Virus record (IMG/VR): IMGVR_UViG_3300047510_002727
Location: 1 to 35,039 of that record
From: a virus
Length of the DNA stretch: 35,039 bases
Reading direction: 5' to 3' (one strand)
Of this stretch, positions 14,339 through 26,200 are shown in pieces. Made by a program: the position numbers and the translations under genes. The notes under the pieces are model-generated. The model did not search any database, was not told where the DNA came from, and worked only from the letters and a program-made list of their open reading frames with translations. Positions within the stretch are counted from its first letter, which is position 1. Every line of letters begins with the position of its first letter.

Positions 14339-17300
14339 TTATCTAACGGTAAGAATTCTAATATCACGCATTCTGGGAACGTCTGCCTGATTTGTTGAGG
14401 AGAATACTATTTTAACAGCATAGTTTGTAAATGGTGCCAAATTATCTACAGTAAATTGATACTCTCTAAATTCATCTCTCAAACTGATAGGAACTCTTAC
14501 ATCAGGTCTTCCACTATTGAGTGAAGGATTAATAATATTATTTGGTACACCATCACCATCTGTATCGACTGAAAGATTATCATATCCAGGGAATAAGTTG
14601 TATATTACATCAGATCCAGAAGTATTTGCTGGGTCTAAAGTATATAATGCTCTAATATCTGATCCAGATGGTAGATATACAGTTGCCAGTATTTTTATAG
14701 AGGTTGCTGGTTGTGAAATGGTAATTATATCACTGTAATAATTTGCTATATGGGGATCTCCAGAAATTTGATTAACTCTCGAATCATTCGTATAATCTAC
14801 TATTGGATTATTAATTCTAGAACTCATAAATTCCGTTGAACCTTGATCTAAAATAATTTGTGGAGAAATATTTTTATCTGTTGTGGATAAAGTAATCCCT
14901 GTTGTGAAGGATTTATTTCTAGGTAGTGCAGTTAAGTATGTATCCTCATTTACTTTAGAGCAAACCATTCTAACTGAAGATAATTTATTCATTTGATTGA
15001 GTAAAACTGACTCAAATCCTAAATCTTGGAATGATGCTTCCGAACCACTAATACTAGTTCCACTTACAGATCTGATAGATGCTGAAACATTAGTTACTGG
15101 AGCTGGAGTTATAATGGTGTAAAGTGGTTGTATAGAATCAAATTGAATGTTTTTAGATCCTCTTACGTTTATTCCACCATAAGTACCACCAGATGTGAAT
15201 GACAATTGTGGGCTATTTGGGATAGTTCCATCAGTATTTCTACTTGTCCCATTTGAAGTTCTATCAATTTCAATGTAATATGAATCTGCTTGGATATCAT
15301 AATCACTAATGTCGTGAGATTTATTAATTCTTCTCAATGAAACTCCATCAAGTTCATACTTATAAACCAATGTCCCTACAGAATAATTTACTGGGATTGT
15401 AGAATCTTGACCTCTTGTGATAGAACTAATAACTCCATCACCAATTCCCTCATATTTAACAATTTCATTTTCAATTAGTAAGTATCCTGGATTATTAGCA
15501 TTTACTGGCAATCCTTCAAATAGTGCAAAATTAGTAGTATCGGCAATAGCAACATTTATAGAAGTATCTGTGATAGAGAATGGAGACTCTATTCTTACTG
15601 GTGCAGAGTTTGGTTCCACACCCGATATTGATACCTGGTTATTTTCGGCATACATTCCATGATAAAAATGATTAACTCTTAGGTGTTTTCCAGTAGATCT
15701 TCCTCCAACCTCTGTTGAACTTCTGACAAGAGTGGATCCTAATGAGACTTTTGTTCCAGTTGAAGTTACATAAGTCAATGCTGCACCAACAGTAAAGTCT
15801 CCTTGGACATTTGTAAGATATAAGGTATCTAATCCAGAAATTTGAGATATTGTAAAGAGAGCACCAGATCCAGTGTTAGAAGAAACTGAAGAAGTTACGA
15901 TTCCAACTACATCACCCACAGCATATCCATTACCTGGTTGAACAGTAGAAACTCCACTTATAGCGCCATTTGTAGCAGTAATATTAAGTTTTAATCCACT
16001 ACCTCTACCAGTAATACTATAAGTATCTACTGAAGTATCAGTAACATAATTAGTCCCAACTCCAGTCACTGTTAATGTTGTAACAGAACTACCAGTTCCA
16101 GTAATAACACCACCACCATATCCAGTTGTCGTTACCTTTCTTCCAGGAGACAATACTGCAGCGACTAGTGGATCTGTTGCTGTTGTAATTCCAACTATTA
16201 ATTCTTTAGGATAAGTAGTAATTGGGTTTGATGCAAGTGGCTCAATAAAGTTGTTTGCTACGTCAAGTGTTGGATTATAGAAGAAGGCTGTCCCTTCAGT
16301 TGAAGTGAATTCTGCCTTATAAAGTTTAAACTTCAGATCTTGATACTGATCAGCAGTCCATATAGATCCATTTTGAGATTTGAACAAGCTGCCAATTGCA
16401 AACTGCTGTGTATATCTTGCTTGATCTGCATTTGGTAGAGATGCTGCATTCACAGAATCTTCTCCCATCTGCGCTATCCAAGCTTCATACTGATCACTTT
16501 CGGATGCAATTAAAACAATTGCATATTCTTCTCCTGGCGGTAAAAATATTGGAGAATCGAAAGTTACACGTGTCGCAGCGGTGGCATCTGCTGAAACATT
16601 TATTTGATCTGGACTCAATATTGCAGGTGTTCCTAATATTTCTAGAGTTGGAGTTCCTAATTGAACAGTACGAACTTCAACAGTCAATGGAGCTGACCCA
16701 CTATCTTTAGATTTGAAATAAAGATCTACACCAGTTAAAAATGCCCCGTTTATATCTTCCTGAAAATCATTTTGTCCAGGAGCATCGATTTCTCTCCCTA
16801 CTGTAAAAGTTTGTGCCAATGGATCTCTACGTCTTACCCTTCTTACAGTTGTTGTAGTAACAATTTCAGATACTTGTGTTATGGTTCTTGTTATAGTTCT
16901 TAAGAAAAAGTTTACAGTTCCTTCAGATCTGAAATTAGTTTCAGCACTAGAAATCAATTTACTACCCAATGCGTTTCTAGCATCATTCGAATCAGAACTT
17001 AGCCTATACGTCTTATTACCTGTGGTTATTCTTACTGATGGTGCGGGAGTATCAAAAGGTTCTCTAATCCAAAAACATCCAGATACAAATCCAAAGTTGT
17101 CAGTAATCAATCTAACATCCTTAACATATGCAACCGCTCCACTTGTTTGGCCAACCAATCTCATTCCAATTTCAATTCTACCAGCAAAAATTCCTTGAGT
17201 TTCCTCTGCAAGAGAAAATGTATCAACGTTTAAAACACTGGATGATATACTATATTCTGATGATAGGGATTGTGTTCTATCATATGGATTTATAACATAT

Positions 17301-20300
17301 GTTGTTGTTGGATTATTGAATGGTCCAGTTTTATGATTTTGATTTGCAACTCTGAACGAAATTGATGCTTGTGATGAAGATGTGGAGCTGCTCATTCTAC
17401 CTATTACGGTCTCTCCAGGTATGAATGCTTTAGAAGATCCATTTGTTGTTAGATTTTCATCTGCGGCAATCTCAATAAGTTTTGGAATAAAATCTACACC
17501 ACTGTTTCCATCCAAAAATTGATAATATCTTGTGTTAGATTTTAAATTTGATGCTCTAAATTCAACGTTTCTAGACCTCATAAACTCTTCGTTTATGGTA
17601 TCTACTAAATCATTTGATTCTGTTTCGGTAGTGAAACTTCCTAAATCTCTAGTTTCAACCGTAGTAGTAGATTGTACTCTTCTTCTGAACCATGGCCAAC
17701 CCCACCATCCCCATCTCGATCTACCAAACCACCACCACCACAAATTAACTCTTCTTGTTTGAATCACAGTTTGTTCTCTAGTTTGTACCAAAGAAGTAGT
17801 TTGAGTAATAATATTATTTGGGAGTTGAACTGTTCTAATCCAAGTGTCAGAACTTGGATTAAGTATAACAGTACCATTATATTCCACAACGTGGAATGGG
17901 TTGACATTTTCAACTCTAGTTGCTATTGGTTGTTCTATCCAACCAACTTCACGATAGTTTAGTGTTACCGTTCTCCCAGTTTTTCTGACATTAGGATCTA
18001 ATAAATCATAATTTTCAGATAAATCTATCTCATTATCTGTTCTGAAAAGAGATGGTGCTAATTGACATCTAAAGCTATTTCTGGCAGTAATTGGTTTTAA
18101 TTCTGAATCGACAACCTCACATTCAGCAACTCCAAAATTGACTAATTGCCCGTTATCAAAGTCGTCTACAAAAAATCCAGTTTTAAATCTGTTCAATCCT
18201 TGAGCATCTTGAATTTGAAGAGATTGTGTACTCAGTTCTAATAGACTTAATGATGTAGTTTCTTCAAGTCTTTGAATTCTATTTTCAAGTCCACCAATAT
18301 CTCTCATAGTATATCTTCGATTATCAGTTAGATTAATCAAAGCATTTGCGGTATTGTATAGATACGGTGGAAGTGATATAGTTGCAATGTTCATCACTTC
18401 TTTTGGTTTTGGTGGAGCTTCTGGATTGATTGATGAAACTCCTTTTTCTACAGAAATAAAACCAAATTTATCTACATAAACTCTATCAACTCTCCCCAAA
18501 TAGAATGAATATCCAACTACAGAACTTTCATTTGGTGCAATAACATATTTTGGATCATCTACAAAAGATCTTTGGGAAAAATCAAATGGTGAAGAAGTGC
18601 TACTAGTGAATGGCGATACTCTAGGTCTAAAATCTAAAATATCTGAAGCTCTTATTTGTCTAGCTCCAACATTTGGAATATCCTCAAGATATCTTTCCTC
18701 ATCATAACTTAAAACAGTAAATACATCTCCGTTATCGTTTGATGGTATTTGATATCTGTCAAATACAACTAAAATACGTTTTGATGGTGTTATAGAGCTT
18801 CTATTTCTATTGATACGGGAATAATCTAAGTATTGATCTCTTTGACCTTTATCTAAATTAAAATTATTTGTGAGATCTATATATTGCCCTAAAATAATTT
18901 CAGAAATGTTGGTATTAATATTTGATTCGGTAAAAATTACAGATTCGTTAGGTTGGAATCTTTGTGGATTTAAATAAACAATACTTAGAGTATTTGAAGA
19001 TAATTTTTCAACCACTCTAGCAACTGTTCCACTTGCCGATCCAATTATATTCTCACCAACAATAGCATTCACATCAACATTAGCAGTGGATAGGAAAATT
19101 AATTTATCTAAAACTGGATTAGATATACCATAAGATTCATAAACTGCTAAAACTCTAGATACATCTGGATAGTTTAGGCAGATAGATTCGTCCTGAACTC
19201 TTGTTCCATAATAAGGGCTATAGGTTAATCCATCATTCAAACTTTCATTAGATGTTACTCCTGAACCTACATTTTTAGATTTTGAAATATAAACAATTTC
19301 ACTCCTCTTATATTCTTTTACTTTACTTTGAACATTAATTTTTCTCGCGGTAACGTTTACGATCACATTTGTTTCTGATGGTCTAAGACCATTAATTGTG
19401 ATTGTTGTTCCAGTAGTAGTGAATTGATCGGAGGTTATTCTTGCTTGAGATCCATCAGAATAATGAATAGAATAACGATCTTCATCAAATGATTCAAAAA
19501 ATGCACTAGAAATTCCAGTTACAGATATATCAAATGTTAATACTCCAGAACCATTTGTAGTCTGTGAAGTAATTTGTTCTGATACAATTAATTGAGAATC
19601 ATTAAGATCAATTGAAGCAACGTTTGTTGAGGGTAATATGCTGTATAAGGAAGATTTTTCTGGACTACTTAATTCAGCATTTCCCAAAAATATTGGTACA
19701 TTTATATCTGATGTTGGAAGATCTCCAACACAAACTCCAGGTACTGAAATTCTTGTTGCAACTGTTATTGAAAGTCCACTGGGGTCTACGGAAGAAACTC
19801 TATTATATGTTTCAGTAGATAAACCTGGATTTTGATATCTGATAATAGAATCAACTTTAATATTTGTAAAAATACGACCAGGACTACTAATTATTCCTCC
19901 ACTAGTAATACCTACGGTATCTCCTAAAGTAAATTCTGGAAGAAGAGTTCTATTTAGAACTGAATCTGCAGCAAAACCTACTGGATATCCACTACTGATT
20001 GCTTGATATAGGGATTTTATTTCGTCGGTGCCATATGAAAGAACTGCTGTTAAAGTTCTTGTATTATTTTCATTATCATCTATTATAATTTCTTCATTTA
20101 CGATAAATTGTCCTGTTGTTTGTCTGACAGTAACTGATGTGCCTGTTCCACCAGAAACAACGAATCCAGTTGCACCACTACTCTTCCCTCTTATAAAGGA
20201 TGTGGTATTTGTAGTTACTGATCTGGAAACAGTAAGGGTAGTATAAAGTAAAATATCATAAAGATATACATCCCATTCAGTAGATGGTCCATTGTAAGCA

Positions 20301-21625
20301 GCATCTACAAGATTATATGTGTATATTCTTGCAACTCCGATTAATTCTTGAGTTGGTGCAAAAGACCCACTTAGTCTTCCACGATAAAGAGAAACTTCTG
20401 CTTTTTGTTTTGGTGCACCGTAAAAATTATTAATTCTAATTCTATTTCCCATCTCAAATGAGATGTTAGATGTGTTTGATTGTGTATCTCTTGGTTTTTC
20501 TACATCTAAAATAGTAGTTCCTTGACTTTCTACATCATATCCTCTAACATAAGCTTTTCCTGGAGAAATCTTTATAGATAAGAGATTTTCTGATGGTGTA
20601 TTTCCTTGTTCTGTTTTTTCATTTTCAAAGAAAAATCCATTATTGCCTAAACGATTATTTAATGAATTTCCTAATGTTACTTCATAAGGATCTACTGCAT
20701 AATCTCCAGATTCATCATAAGTTCTTTTTGCCAAATAATCTCTGATGATCGAATAGTCAGTTTTAGTATTGATTTTTTTAATTTGACCTTCTTGAATTCT
20801 CATGAGTTCAACAAAGTCAGTATCATTTAAATCGTCAATCGATTTTTTAGATAACTTTACTGAAATTTTAAATCTATCTGCGCCAGGAGCTGCAAAATTG
20901 TTAAATCCTTTAGCATTATCATATAAAGAAGAATCGTCTTTAGCTGTTACTATTTCTTCACTAACTGTAAGACCGATCCTGTAAGTTGGTAAATTCCCAT
21001 AAGGATCTAAAAGTATTGTCTCTTTTTCTACCCTAACAAAATTACCACGTATAAAGTAAATTCCATTATCTATAGAAACTGCAGATCCAATAGAAGTTGG
21101 ATTATCATTTATTATAGTTGCGAATGGTGTTCCAGAATTTATCGTCGTATTTCCATACGTAATATTTTCATTTGCAAATAATTCTTCGCCTGCAGTAAAT
21201 GGATTAAAAATGTTATCATTATCAGAATCGATATATTTTACGTAAAGAGTAACATCTTGTATTTCATTACCATCTGGATATGCAATAAAAACGAGATTTG
21301 CAGTTACACCAGATGTCTGTCCTACGATATTTTTTCCTAAAAATTGATCAAGATAAAGTTGAACTGGAATACCAAAGTTAGACGAATTTATTTTTACAGA
21401 ATAAAACTGCGAATCGAAAGTGAGTGCACCTGGTATGACCATCGCACCTTCTTTGAATATATGACTGCCAAATGACTCAATTTGATTTTGGAGAACTGAC
21501 TGTAATGTAGTTAATTCTCTTGCCTGAATTGGTCTACCTGGATTGAATAATACTTTGTAAAAATTCTTGGTAGAATCAAAATCATCAAAATATGGATTTA
21601 CATTTAAATTTGTTTTTTGAGCCAT
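14339..21625 (-). CDS. Giant DUF4815-type baseplate/tail-fibre protein
   Basis: A 2,428-residue protein. The N-terminus NPYFDDFDSTKNFYKVLFNPG (10-30) with RPIQARELTTLQSVLQNQIE (31-50) is the start of the DUF4815 family of phage virion proteins. A later conserved part has FMRSRNVEF and SNTRYYQFLDG (about 1348-1376), and RRDPLAQTFTV lies near 1600. At 1296-1316 there is a Trp-rich basic patch with nine Trp in 17 residues. Beyond about 1850 come recurring modules: a GNGY-type unit, and a GYLLIENEIVKYEGI...TRG unit near 2045-2070. The C-terminus looks like a beta-sandwich (SIKILATVYLPSGSDIRALY). It follows gp8, where T4 has gp9 and gp10, so baseplate periphery or fibre attachment is likely. Equivalence to one T4 gene is not shown. 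Confidence 0.85.
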   Translation of the reverse strand: MAQKTNLNVNPYFDDFDSTKNFYKVLFNPGRPIQARELTTLQSVLQNQIESFGSHIFKEGAMVIPGALTFDSQFYSVKINSSNFGIPVQLYLDQFLGKNIVGQTSGVTANLVFIAYPDGNEIQDVTLYVKYIDSDNDNIFNPFTAGEELFANENITYGNTTINSGTPFATIINDNPTSIGSAVSIDNGIYFIRGNFVRVEKETILLDPYGNLPTYRIGLTVSEEIVTAKDDSSLYDNAKGFNNFAAPGADRFKISVKLSKKSIDDLNDTDFVELMRIQEGQIKKINTKTDYSIIRDYLAKRTYDESGDYAVDPYEVTLGNSLNNRLGNNGFFFENEKTEQGNTPSENLLSIKISPGKAYVRGYDVESQGTTILDVEKPRDTQSNTSNISFEMGNRIRINNFYGAPKQKAEVSLYRGRLSGSFAPTQELIGVARIYTYNLVDAAYNGPSTEWDVYLYDILLYTTLTVSRSVTTNTTSFIRGKSSGATGFVVSGGTGTSVTVRQTTGQFIVNEEIIIDDNENNTRTLTAVLSYGTDEIKSLYQAISSGYPVGFAADSVLNRTLLPEFTLGDTVGITSGGIISSPGRIFTNIKVDSIIRYQNPGLSTETYNRVSSVDPSGLSITVATRISVPGVCVGDLPTSDINVPIFLGNAELSSPEKSSLYSILPSTNVASIDLNDSQLIVSEQITSQTTNGSGVLTFDISVTGISSAFFESFDEDRYSIHYSDGSQARITSDQFTTTGTTITINGLRPSETNVIVNVTARKINVQSKVKEYKRSEIVYISKSKNVGSGVTSNESLNDGLTYSPYYGTRVQDESICLNYPDVSRVLAVYESYGISNPVLDKLIFLSTANVDVNAIVGENIIGSASGTVARVVEKLSSNTLSIVYLNPQRFQPNESVIFTESNINTNISEIILGQYIDLTNNFNLDKGQRDQYLDYSRINRNRSSITPSKRILVVFDRYQIPSNDNGDVFTVLSYDEERYLEDIPNVGARQIRASDILDFRPRVSPFTSSTSSPFDFSQRSFVDDPKYVIAPNESSVVGYSFYLGRVDRVYVDKFGFISVEKGVSSINPEAPPKPKEVMNIATISLPPYLYNTANALINLTDNRRYTMRDIGGLENRIQRLEETTSLSLLELSTQSLQIQDAQGLNRFKTGFFVDDFDNGQLVNFGVAECEVVDSELKPITARNSFRCQLAPSLFRTDNEIDLSENYDLLDPNVRKTGRTVTLNYREVGWIEQPIATRVENVNPFHVVEYNGTVILNPSSDTWIRTVQLPNNIITQTTSLVQTREQTVIQTRRVNLWWWWFGRSRWGWWGWPWFRRRVQSTTTVETRDLGSFTTETESNDLVDTINEEFMRSRNVEFRASNLKSNTRYYQFLDGNSGVDFIPKLIEIAADENLTTNGSSKAFIPGETVIGRMSSSTSSSQASISFRVANQNHKTGPFNNPTTTYVINPYDRTQSLSSEYSISSSVLNVDTFSLAEETQGIFAGRIEIGMRLVGQTSGAVAYVKDVRLITDNFGFVSGCFWIREPFDTPAPSVRITTGNKTYRLSSDSNDARNALGSKLISSAETNFRSEGTVNFFLRTITRTITQVSEIVTTTTVRRVRRRDPLAQTFTVGREIDAPGQNDFQEDINGAFLTGVDLYFKSKDSGSAPLTVEVRTVQLGTPTLEILGTPAILSPDQINVSADATAATRVTFDSPIFLPPGEEYAIVLIASESDQYEAWIAQMGEDSVNAASLPNADQARYTQQFAIGSLFKSQNGSIWTADQYQDLKFKLYKAEFTSTEGTAFFYNPTLDVANNFIEPLASNPITTYPKELIVGITTATDPLVAAVLSPGRKVTTTGYGGGVITGTGSSVTTLTVTGVGTNYVTDTSVDTYSITGRGSGLKLNITATNGAISGVSTVQPGNGYAVGDVVGIVTSSVSSNTGSGALFTISQISGLDTLYLTNVQGDFTVGAALTYVTSTGTKVSLGSTLVRSSTEVGGRSTGKHLRVNHFYHGMYAENNQVSISGVEPNSAPVRIESPFSITDTSINVAIADTTNFALFEGLPVNANNPGYLLIENEIVKYEGIGDGVISSITRGQDSTIPVNYSVGTLVYKYELDGVSLRRINKSHDISDYDIQADSYYIEIDRTSNGTSRNTDGTIPNSPQLSFTSGGTYGGINVRGSKNIQFDSIQPLYTIITPAPVTNVSASIRSVSGTSISGSEASFQDLGFESVLLNQMNKLSSVRMVCSKVNEDTYLTALPRNKSFTTGITLSTTDKNISPQIILDQGSTEFMSSRINNPIVDYTNDSRVNQISGDPHIANYYSDIITISQPATSIKILATVYLPSGSDIRALYTLDPANTSGSDVIYNLFPGYDNLSVDTDGDGVPNNIINPSLNSGRPDVRVPISLRDEFREYQFTVDNLAPFTNYAVKIVFSSTNQADVPRMRDIRILTVR
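17678..17740 (-). other. Trp-rich basic patch in the DUF4815 protein
   Basis: Encodes residues 1296-1316 of the 2,428-residue protein. Four consecutive Trp are followed by FGRSRWGWWGWPW, then Phe and three Arg. Nine of 17 residues (1296-1312) are Trp. It is preceded by a Gln/Thr/Arg stretch (QTREQTVIQTRR) and followed by a Thr/Glu-rich one. The frame is open on both sides for hundreds of codons, so it is not a frameshift artefact. Role unknown. Confidence 0.85.
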
Positions 21626-21628
21626 TTT

Positions 21629-23206
21629 TTAAAATTCCAGGATAATTTTAACGTCTTCTTTTTGCCTTAAGTTTCTAGAAATCAAAGGTCTATTATCAAT
21701 ATAAATTATATCTCCAGACTCTTTATTTATCTCTGGATTGGCAAGACCTCCATCAAAAGTAACACCTAAGAATATAGTTTCATTATCTATGGTTACAAAG
21801 TTTTCATCAAATCCTTGATCAATACTACCAGAGAAACCAGGAGAGGTTACTGGGTTGCTTGATGATTCAAATGGTAAAGTCTGCCCAACACTGCTAATAC
21901 CGACATAATCTCTCTGGTCATACGTCACATCATTATAGTATAATGAACGATCTTGGAAGTATTTTAATACCTTTGTTTTATCATCCCAAGATGCCACATA
22001 TCCAAAAGCTGTTTTATTTCCAGATACAGATTGACTTATAATATCGCCAATTTGAGGTGGAGTTCCAGATGTCGATGAGAACTTAATAGAATATAAAGAA
22101 CTAAATTCATTATCAGTAAAAATTGTATCAGAATTATATGCTGTTGGATTTTTAACTATTCCTATTTGAGCAAAACTAGTATCTATTGGAAAATCTTTAG
22201 TAGAATCATCAAATCTAGCATAAACCAATATTCTATCTGTTCCAAGTTCTTTATAAAGATCAAATCCGTGCCCTTTAGATGGCGGTATAATTGGTATGAG
22301 ATGTGCAGGATTATCTAAAGTTGTAGTTCCTGGTTGCAAAATACTAAGATCTACCAAAGCATAACTATAATTTTTTCCTCCAGAAGAAACTCTAACATCG
22401 ATAATTTCTCCACTATCATTTACATCAACAATTGCAGTTCCGTTGTCACCATCCCCTAAAATATCCACGGCATTTCCGAGTCCTGGAGAATAATCCGATC
22501 CTCTATTTTCAATATAGATTTTTTTAATTTGATTTTCATTTATTGTTGAATTTCCACTATCTCTTATTGAAGAAATTAATGGATCTGTACTAGTAAACCA
22601 ATCACTCGGTACTGCAATGTATTCAGTGGAATCAAATTTTATGATATCTGACGGAGAAACAGTGAATAAGTATTTCCACAAGTAACCATCACCACTTTCT
22701 CCTGCTCTCGTGGGTTCTAAATCTATAAAAGTCGGTTCATCTTGTGAAACATTACCCTGAACATTGTCTCCAGAAGAACCATTATCAATGCATATATAAA
22801 CTCTAAAATCGGAATTTATAACATAATAATTTGCATCATATAAACGTGCTTGTTGTGTTATTGGGGAAAGATTATCTGCACTATAATCATGCCTATACAT
22901 TTCATATCTAGCACCTCTTGTCCAAGTAACTCTTCTTATCAATCTACGAACATTAGAACTAGTTATTTTTTTACCAAATAACATAGTATTTTTATAATGA
23001 TTCTCGAAAGAAAAATTATCAGTTGGGTTTAGTGGATTTTGATTATAGTTATCTAAGGTTGTTCCAGTTCTTCCAAATCCAATTGTTGATGGTGCTGGAT
23101 TTGGAAGACCTAAAAATACATAATAAGAATTAGATGCATTTTCAACCGATTCTATAAAATTATTTGTATTTAAAATTCTAAATTGGTCGGTAACAATTGC
23201 TGACAT
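21629..23206 (-). CDS. 8: Baseplate wedge protein gp8
   Basis: Baseplate wedge subunit; T4 gp8 is a dimer that joins the gp10-gp7 wedge core. The protein has 525 residues (T4: 334). Diagnostic matches are AIVTDQFR at the start, GDGYLWKYLF (172-181) followed by EYIAVP (195-200), against T4 GDGYVWEYLF and EYIVVP, and a C-terminus SGDIIYIDNRPLISR...VKIILEF against T4 SGEMIYMENRPPI...INILFTF. The extra length includes a segment around 230-290 (NRGSDYSPGLG, SSGGKNYSYALV) of the Gly-Tyr repeat type also seen in gp14. It is the first gene after an exact late promoter. No strong ribosome site is visible before the ATG. Confidence 0.95.
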   Translation of the reverse strand: MSAIVTDQFRILNTNNFIESVENASNSYYVFLGLPNPAPSTIGFGRTGTTLDNYNQNPLNPTDNFSFENHYKNTMLFGKKITSSNVRRLIRRVTWTRGARYEMYRHDYSADNLSPITQQARLYDANYYVINSDFRVYICIDNGSSGDNVQGNVSQDEPTFIDLEPTRAGESGDGYLWKYLFTVSPSDIIKFDSTEYIAVPSDWFTSTDPLISSIRDSGNSTINENQIKKIYIENRGSDYSPGLGNAVDILGDGDNGTAIVDVNDSGEIIDVRVSSGGKNYSYALVDLSILQPGTTTLDNPAHLIPIIPPSKGHGFDLYKELGTDRILVYARFDDSTKDFPIDTSFAQIGIVKNPTAYNSDTIFTDNEFSSLYSIKFSSTSGTPPQIGDIISQSVSGNKTAFGYVASWDDKTKVLKYFQDRSLYYNDVTYDQRDYVGISSVGQTLPFESSSNPVTSPGFSGSIDQGFDENFVTIDNETIFLGVTFDGGLANPEINKESGDIIYIDNRPLISRNLRQKEDVKIILEF

Positions 23207-23225
23207 ATTGTTGGACTTTTTTCTA

Positions 23226-23233
23226 TATTTATA
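23226..23233 (-). promoter_or_regulatory. Late promoter (exact TATAAATA) for gp8
   Basis: The minus strand reads TATAAATA, identical to the T4 late-promoter octamer, in the 32-base gap between the giant baseplate gene (stop at 23241-23239) and the gp8 ATG at 23206. The ATG follows 20 bases after the octamer, so the leader would be short. Confidence 0.75.
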
Positions 23234-23238
23234 TTACA

Positions 23239-26200
23239 TTATGGTAAAACCTTTGAAACCGCACCAGTATCTCTCAAACCATATCCTCTTCTCTGTAATG
23301 ATGGGTATGTTGATAGCCCAGAAGAAGATGTTTTTCCAGTAACTGCAATTGCAACAGAATTAGATCTAGTTACATTTGTTATTTTACCCCAAGAGAATTT
23401 ACCAATATTTGTTCCAGTACTACTCAATCCAATAGTAGAAGTTGTTGATCTAATATTACAAGTAATAATTCCTGCTGCATTATTTACAAAGTGTACATAG
23501 TAGACGTTATCAACAGAATGAGTACCAATTGCAACAACATCATTATTATTAAAATCAATTGATGTTATGCCAGAACCAACTGTTGTATCGTAAATGTAGA
23601 TAGCATCTCCAGTAGAAATTCCAGATCCAGAACTCAATGTGAAAGTTATTGCTAATGGAGTTCCAACTCCCTTAGTTGTAGAAATTCCAGTAATAGTACC
23701 TTTATTTCCCAGGATATTTGTTTTTTCAATATTTGTAATATTATCATATATTGGTGATGGTGGTGGAATAAGAACACTCGGAGGTCTCTCTGGATCATAC
23801 CCAAATCCACCATTAGTCACATTAATTGTACCTAATGAACCTCCAACTATAGAAACAACAGCCTGAGCATTTGCTGTGGTTCCTATACCAGTAGATATAT
23901 TATTAGTTCCAAAACCTGCTAATGGTGGAGATCCGATTATAACTGTTAGAGATGATCCAACATATCCAGATCCACTCTCAACAATCGACAGAACAACTGT
24001 GCTACCAATTCCAACACTTGCTGTTATTTTTCCTGGGATTAGAGATTTAGAATCATCTACAATGATTGCTCCAATACTTTCAGATAATCCAATATCCTCA
24101 TAATCAAATAAATCAACTGTATCTAGATATATTTCAGAAGAATTTGAATTTACATTTTTTAGTATTCTTGCAGATGGATAGAGAGTTGTCTCCAAAGAGT
24201 CTCTAGTTTTATAAACTATAGTATTATTAATCTTAATATCTGCTTTTTGTTTGTACCAAGTTAATGGTTTGTAATTCAAGTCATCTACACCCACACCAGA
24301 ATATGAATTAGTTTCTAATATGTCTGATGATTTCAATAAAGTAACAGTTCTTCTATTTTGTGTTACCGTTTCATCTAGGTTTTGATTTGATTTAAATAAT
24401 TGTACTTGATCTCCTTCTTTTATTGTTGCGTCTGCCTCAACTAAAGCACTATCTTGTCCAGAAGTTCCCAAGTAGAAGAAAATTGAAATATTATCTTCTG
24501 GTTTAGGTGGACTCGAAAAACTAAAAGTAGAACCACCTTCAAATATGTAATCAATGTCTGGTTTTTGTAGAACTCCATTGACAAAAATCAATAGTAGAGG
24601 GCTAAAATCAATTAATTGAGAGTCTGGATCTTTGGTGTCCTTTTCAAAAGAAAGTAGTTCTCCATCAAAATTTAGGGGGAATCTAACTCTTACGTTGTCT
24701 TGTAGATTTTTTATACTATCAATGTAATTAAATTCTCCAAATTGCCATGATGCAAAATCATCATTGAATACCTCAGTTACAGTCAGTTCAAATGGAAGTA
24801 TTGGATTAGCATATCCTCTTGCAGTCACCAATCCAATTGGTCTAATAACATCACCTTTTCTAAACCCATACCCCTGTCTAGAGACCTTGAATGATGTTAC
24901 TTCAAACAAGGTAGATCCAATTCCCGTTGCAGAACTAGCACCGACCTCTAAGGTAACTAATAAACCAGTTCCAGTTTGTGTTGTTGATCCTATACCAAGT
25001 CTAGAAACCCCTACAACCTCTAGATTTTCATAAGATGGAGGTCCCACAAAGATTTGGGGATTTGTGTACCCAGTTCCCCCAGAATTGACGATAAATGATA
25101 GTGATCCACCAGCACCAACCAAAGCGGATACAGAGGCTTGTGACCCAGTGTGACCCGCTTCATACACAGATACTCCAATTGAAACTAATCCATTATATCC
25201 AGATCCATTATAGTCTGTTGTTCCAACACCAACAGCAGTGATAGATCCTCCAGAAACAACTGCAGTCACAGATGCTCCGACTAATGGTGCAAATCCTAAA
25301 CCATTAGTAGAACCTAAAGATACAATCAAACCACCCCTTGGAAGTTGATTTTGATTTACATCAGCATTAGAAATAATGATAGAACCACCAACTGAAGTAA
25401 TTCCAGTAAATCTTACACTAGTTATTCCTGATACAGTATTTTCAACGATTTCATAATTATTATTCGTATTATTTGGTGCAGATGGGGATTGGAATATACT
25501 ATTCAACAATATTATTCCACTTCCTCCTGTTGTGCCTAGACCAGTAGTATTCAAACCAGAAACTGTTAGTGGATATAATTGATCTAATCCAGTAAATTGT
25601 GGGGATATATTATCAAAAATTTGGTTAGTAGTATAATCTTGTCTTAAAAATACTCTACCACTAAACTCCGATTGAGGATCTTCAATATTTGAAGAACCTA
25701 TAGTTTCTCCAAAATTTCCTTTTGGTGCTTGAGTAAAGTATATGTCACTACCAACAATATTATATGATCCTTTATAAACTATTGCAGTTGTTCCGTCAGT
25801 GTGGCTAGTTGCGGAAGATCCCACAAACGCTCTACGAACTTCAACTAAATTAAAATCTCCATCATCCGTAATAGGACCCTGTGATGTAGTACCAAGTCCA
25901 ACATTTATAACTCTTACAAATTCTTCATCTATTTTCAATAAATCGTCAGAAAGAACTGAAGATATTCCAGATAAAGAAATGTAGGTAGTTGCCGATCCTA
26001 CTGATCCACCATTATCAAATAAACTATGTGCTATTCCAGTATATGCAATTGGAGATTGTACTAAATCGTCAATAGAAATAACTGCCTTTGTATTCTTTTT
26101 GGTCATTTCTAGTTTATGGGCATTTCCAGATCCTCTATTAGTGAATGTCACCGCAATGCCAGACAAAGCATATTCTTTTCTTGTTGATAATTTAATCGTA

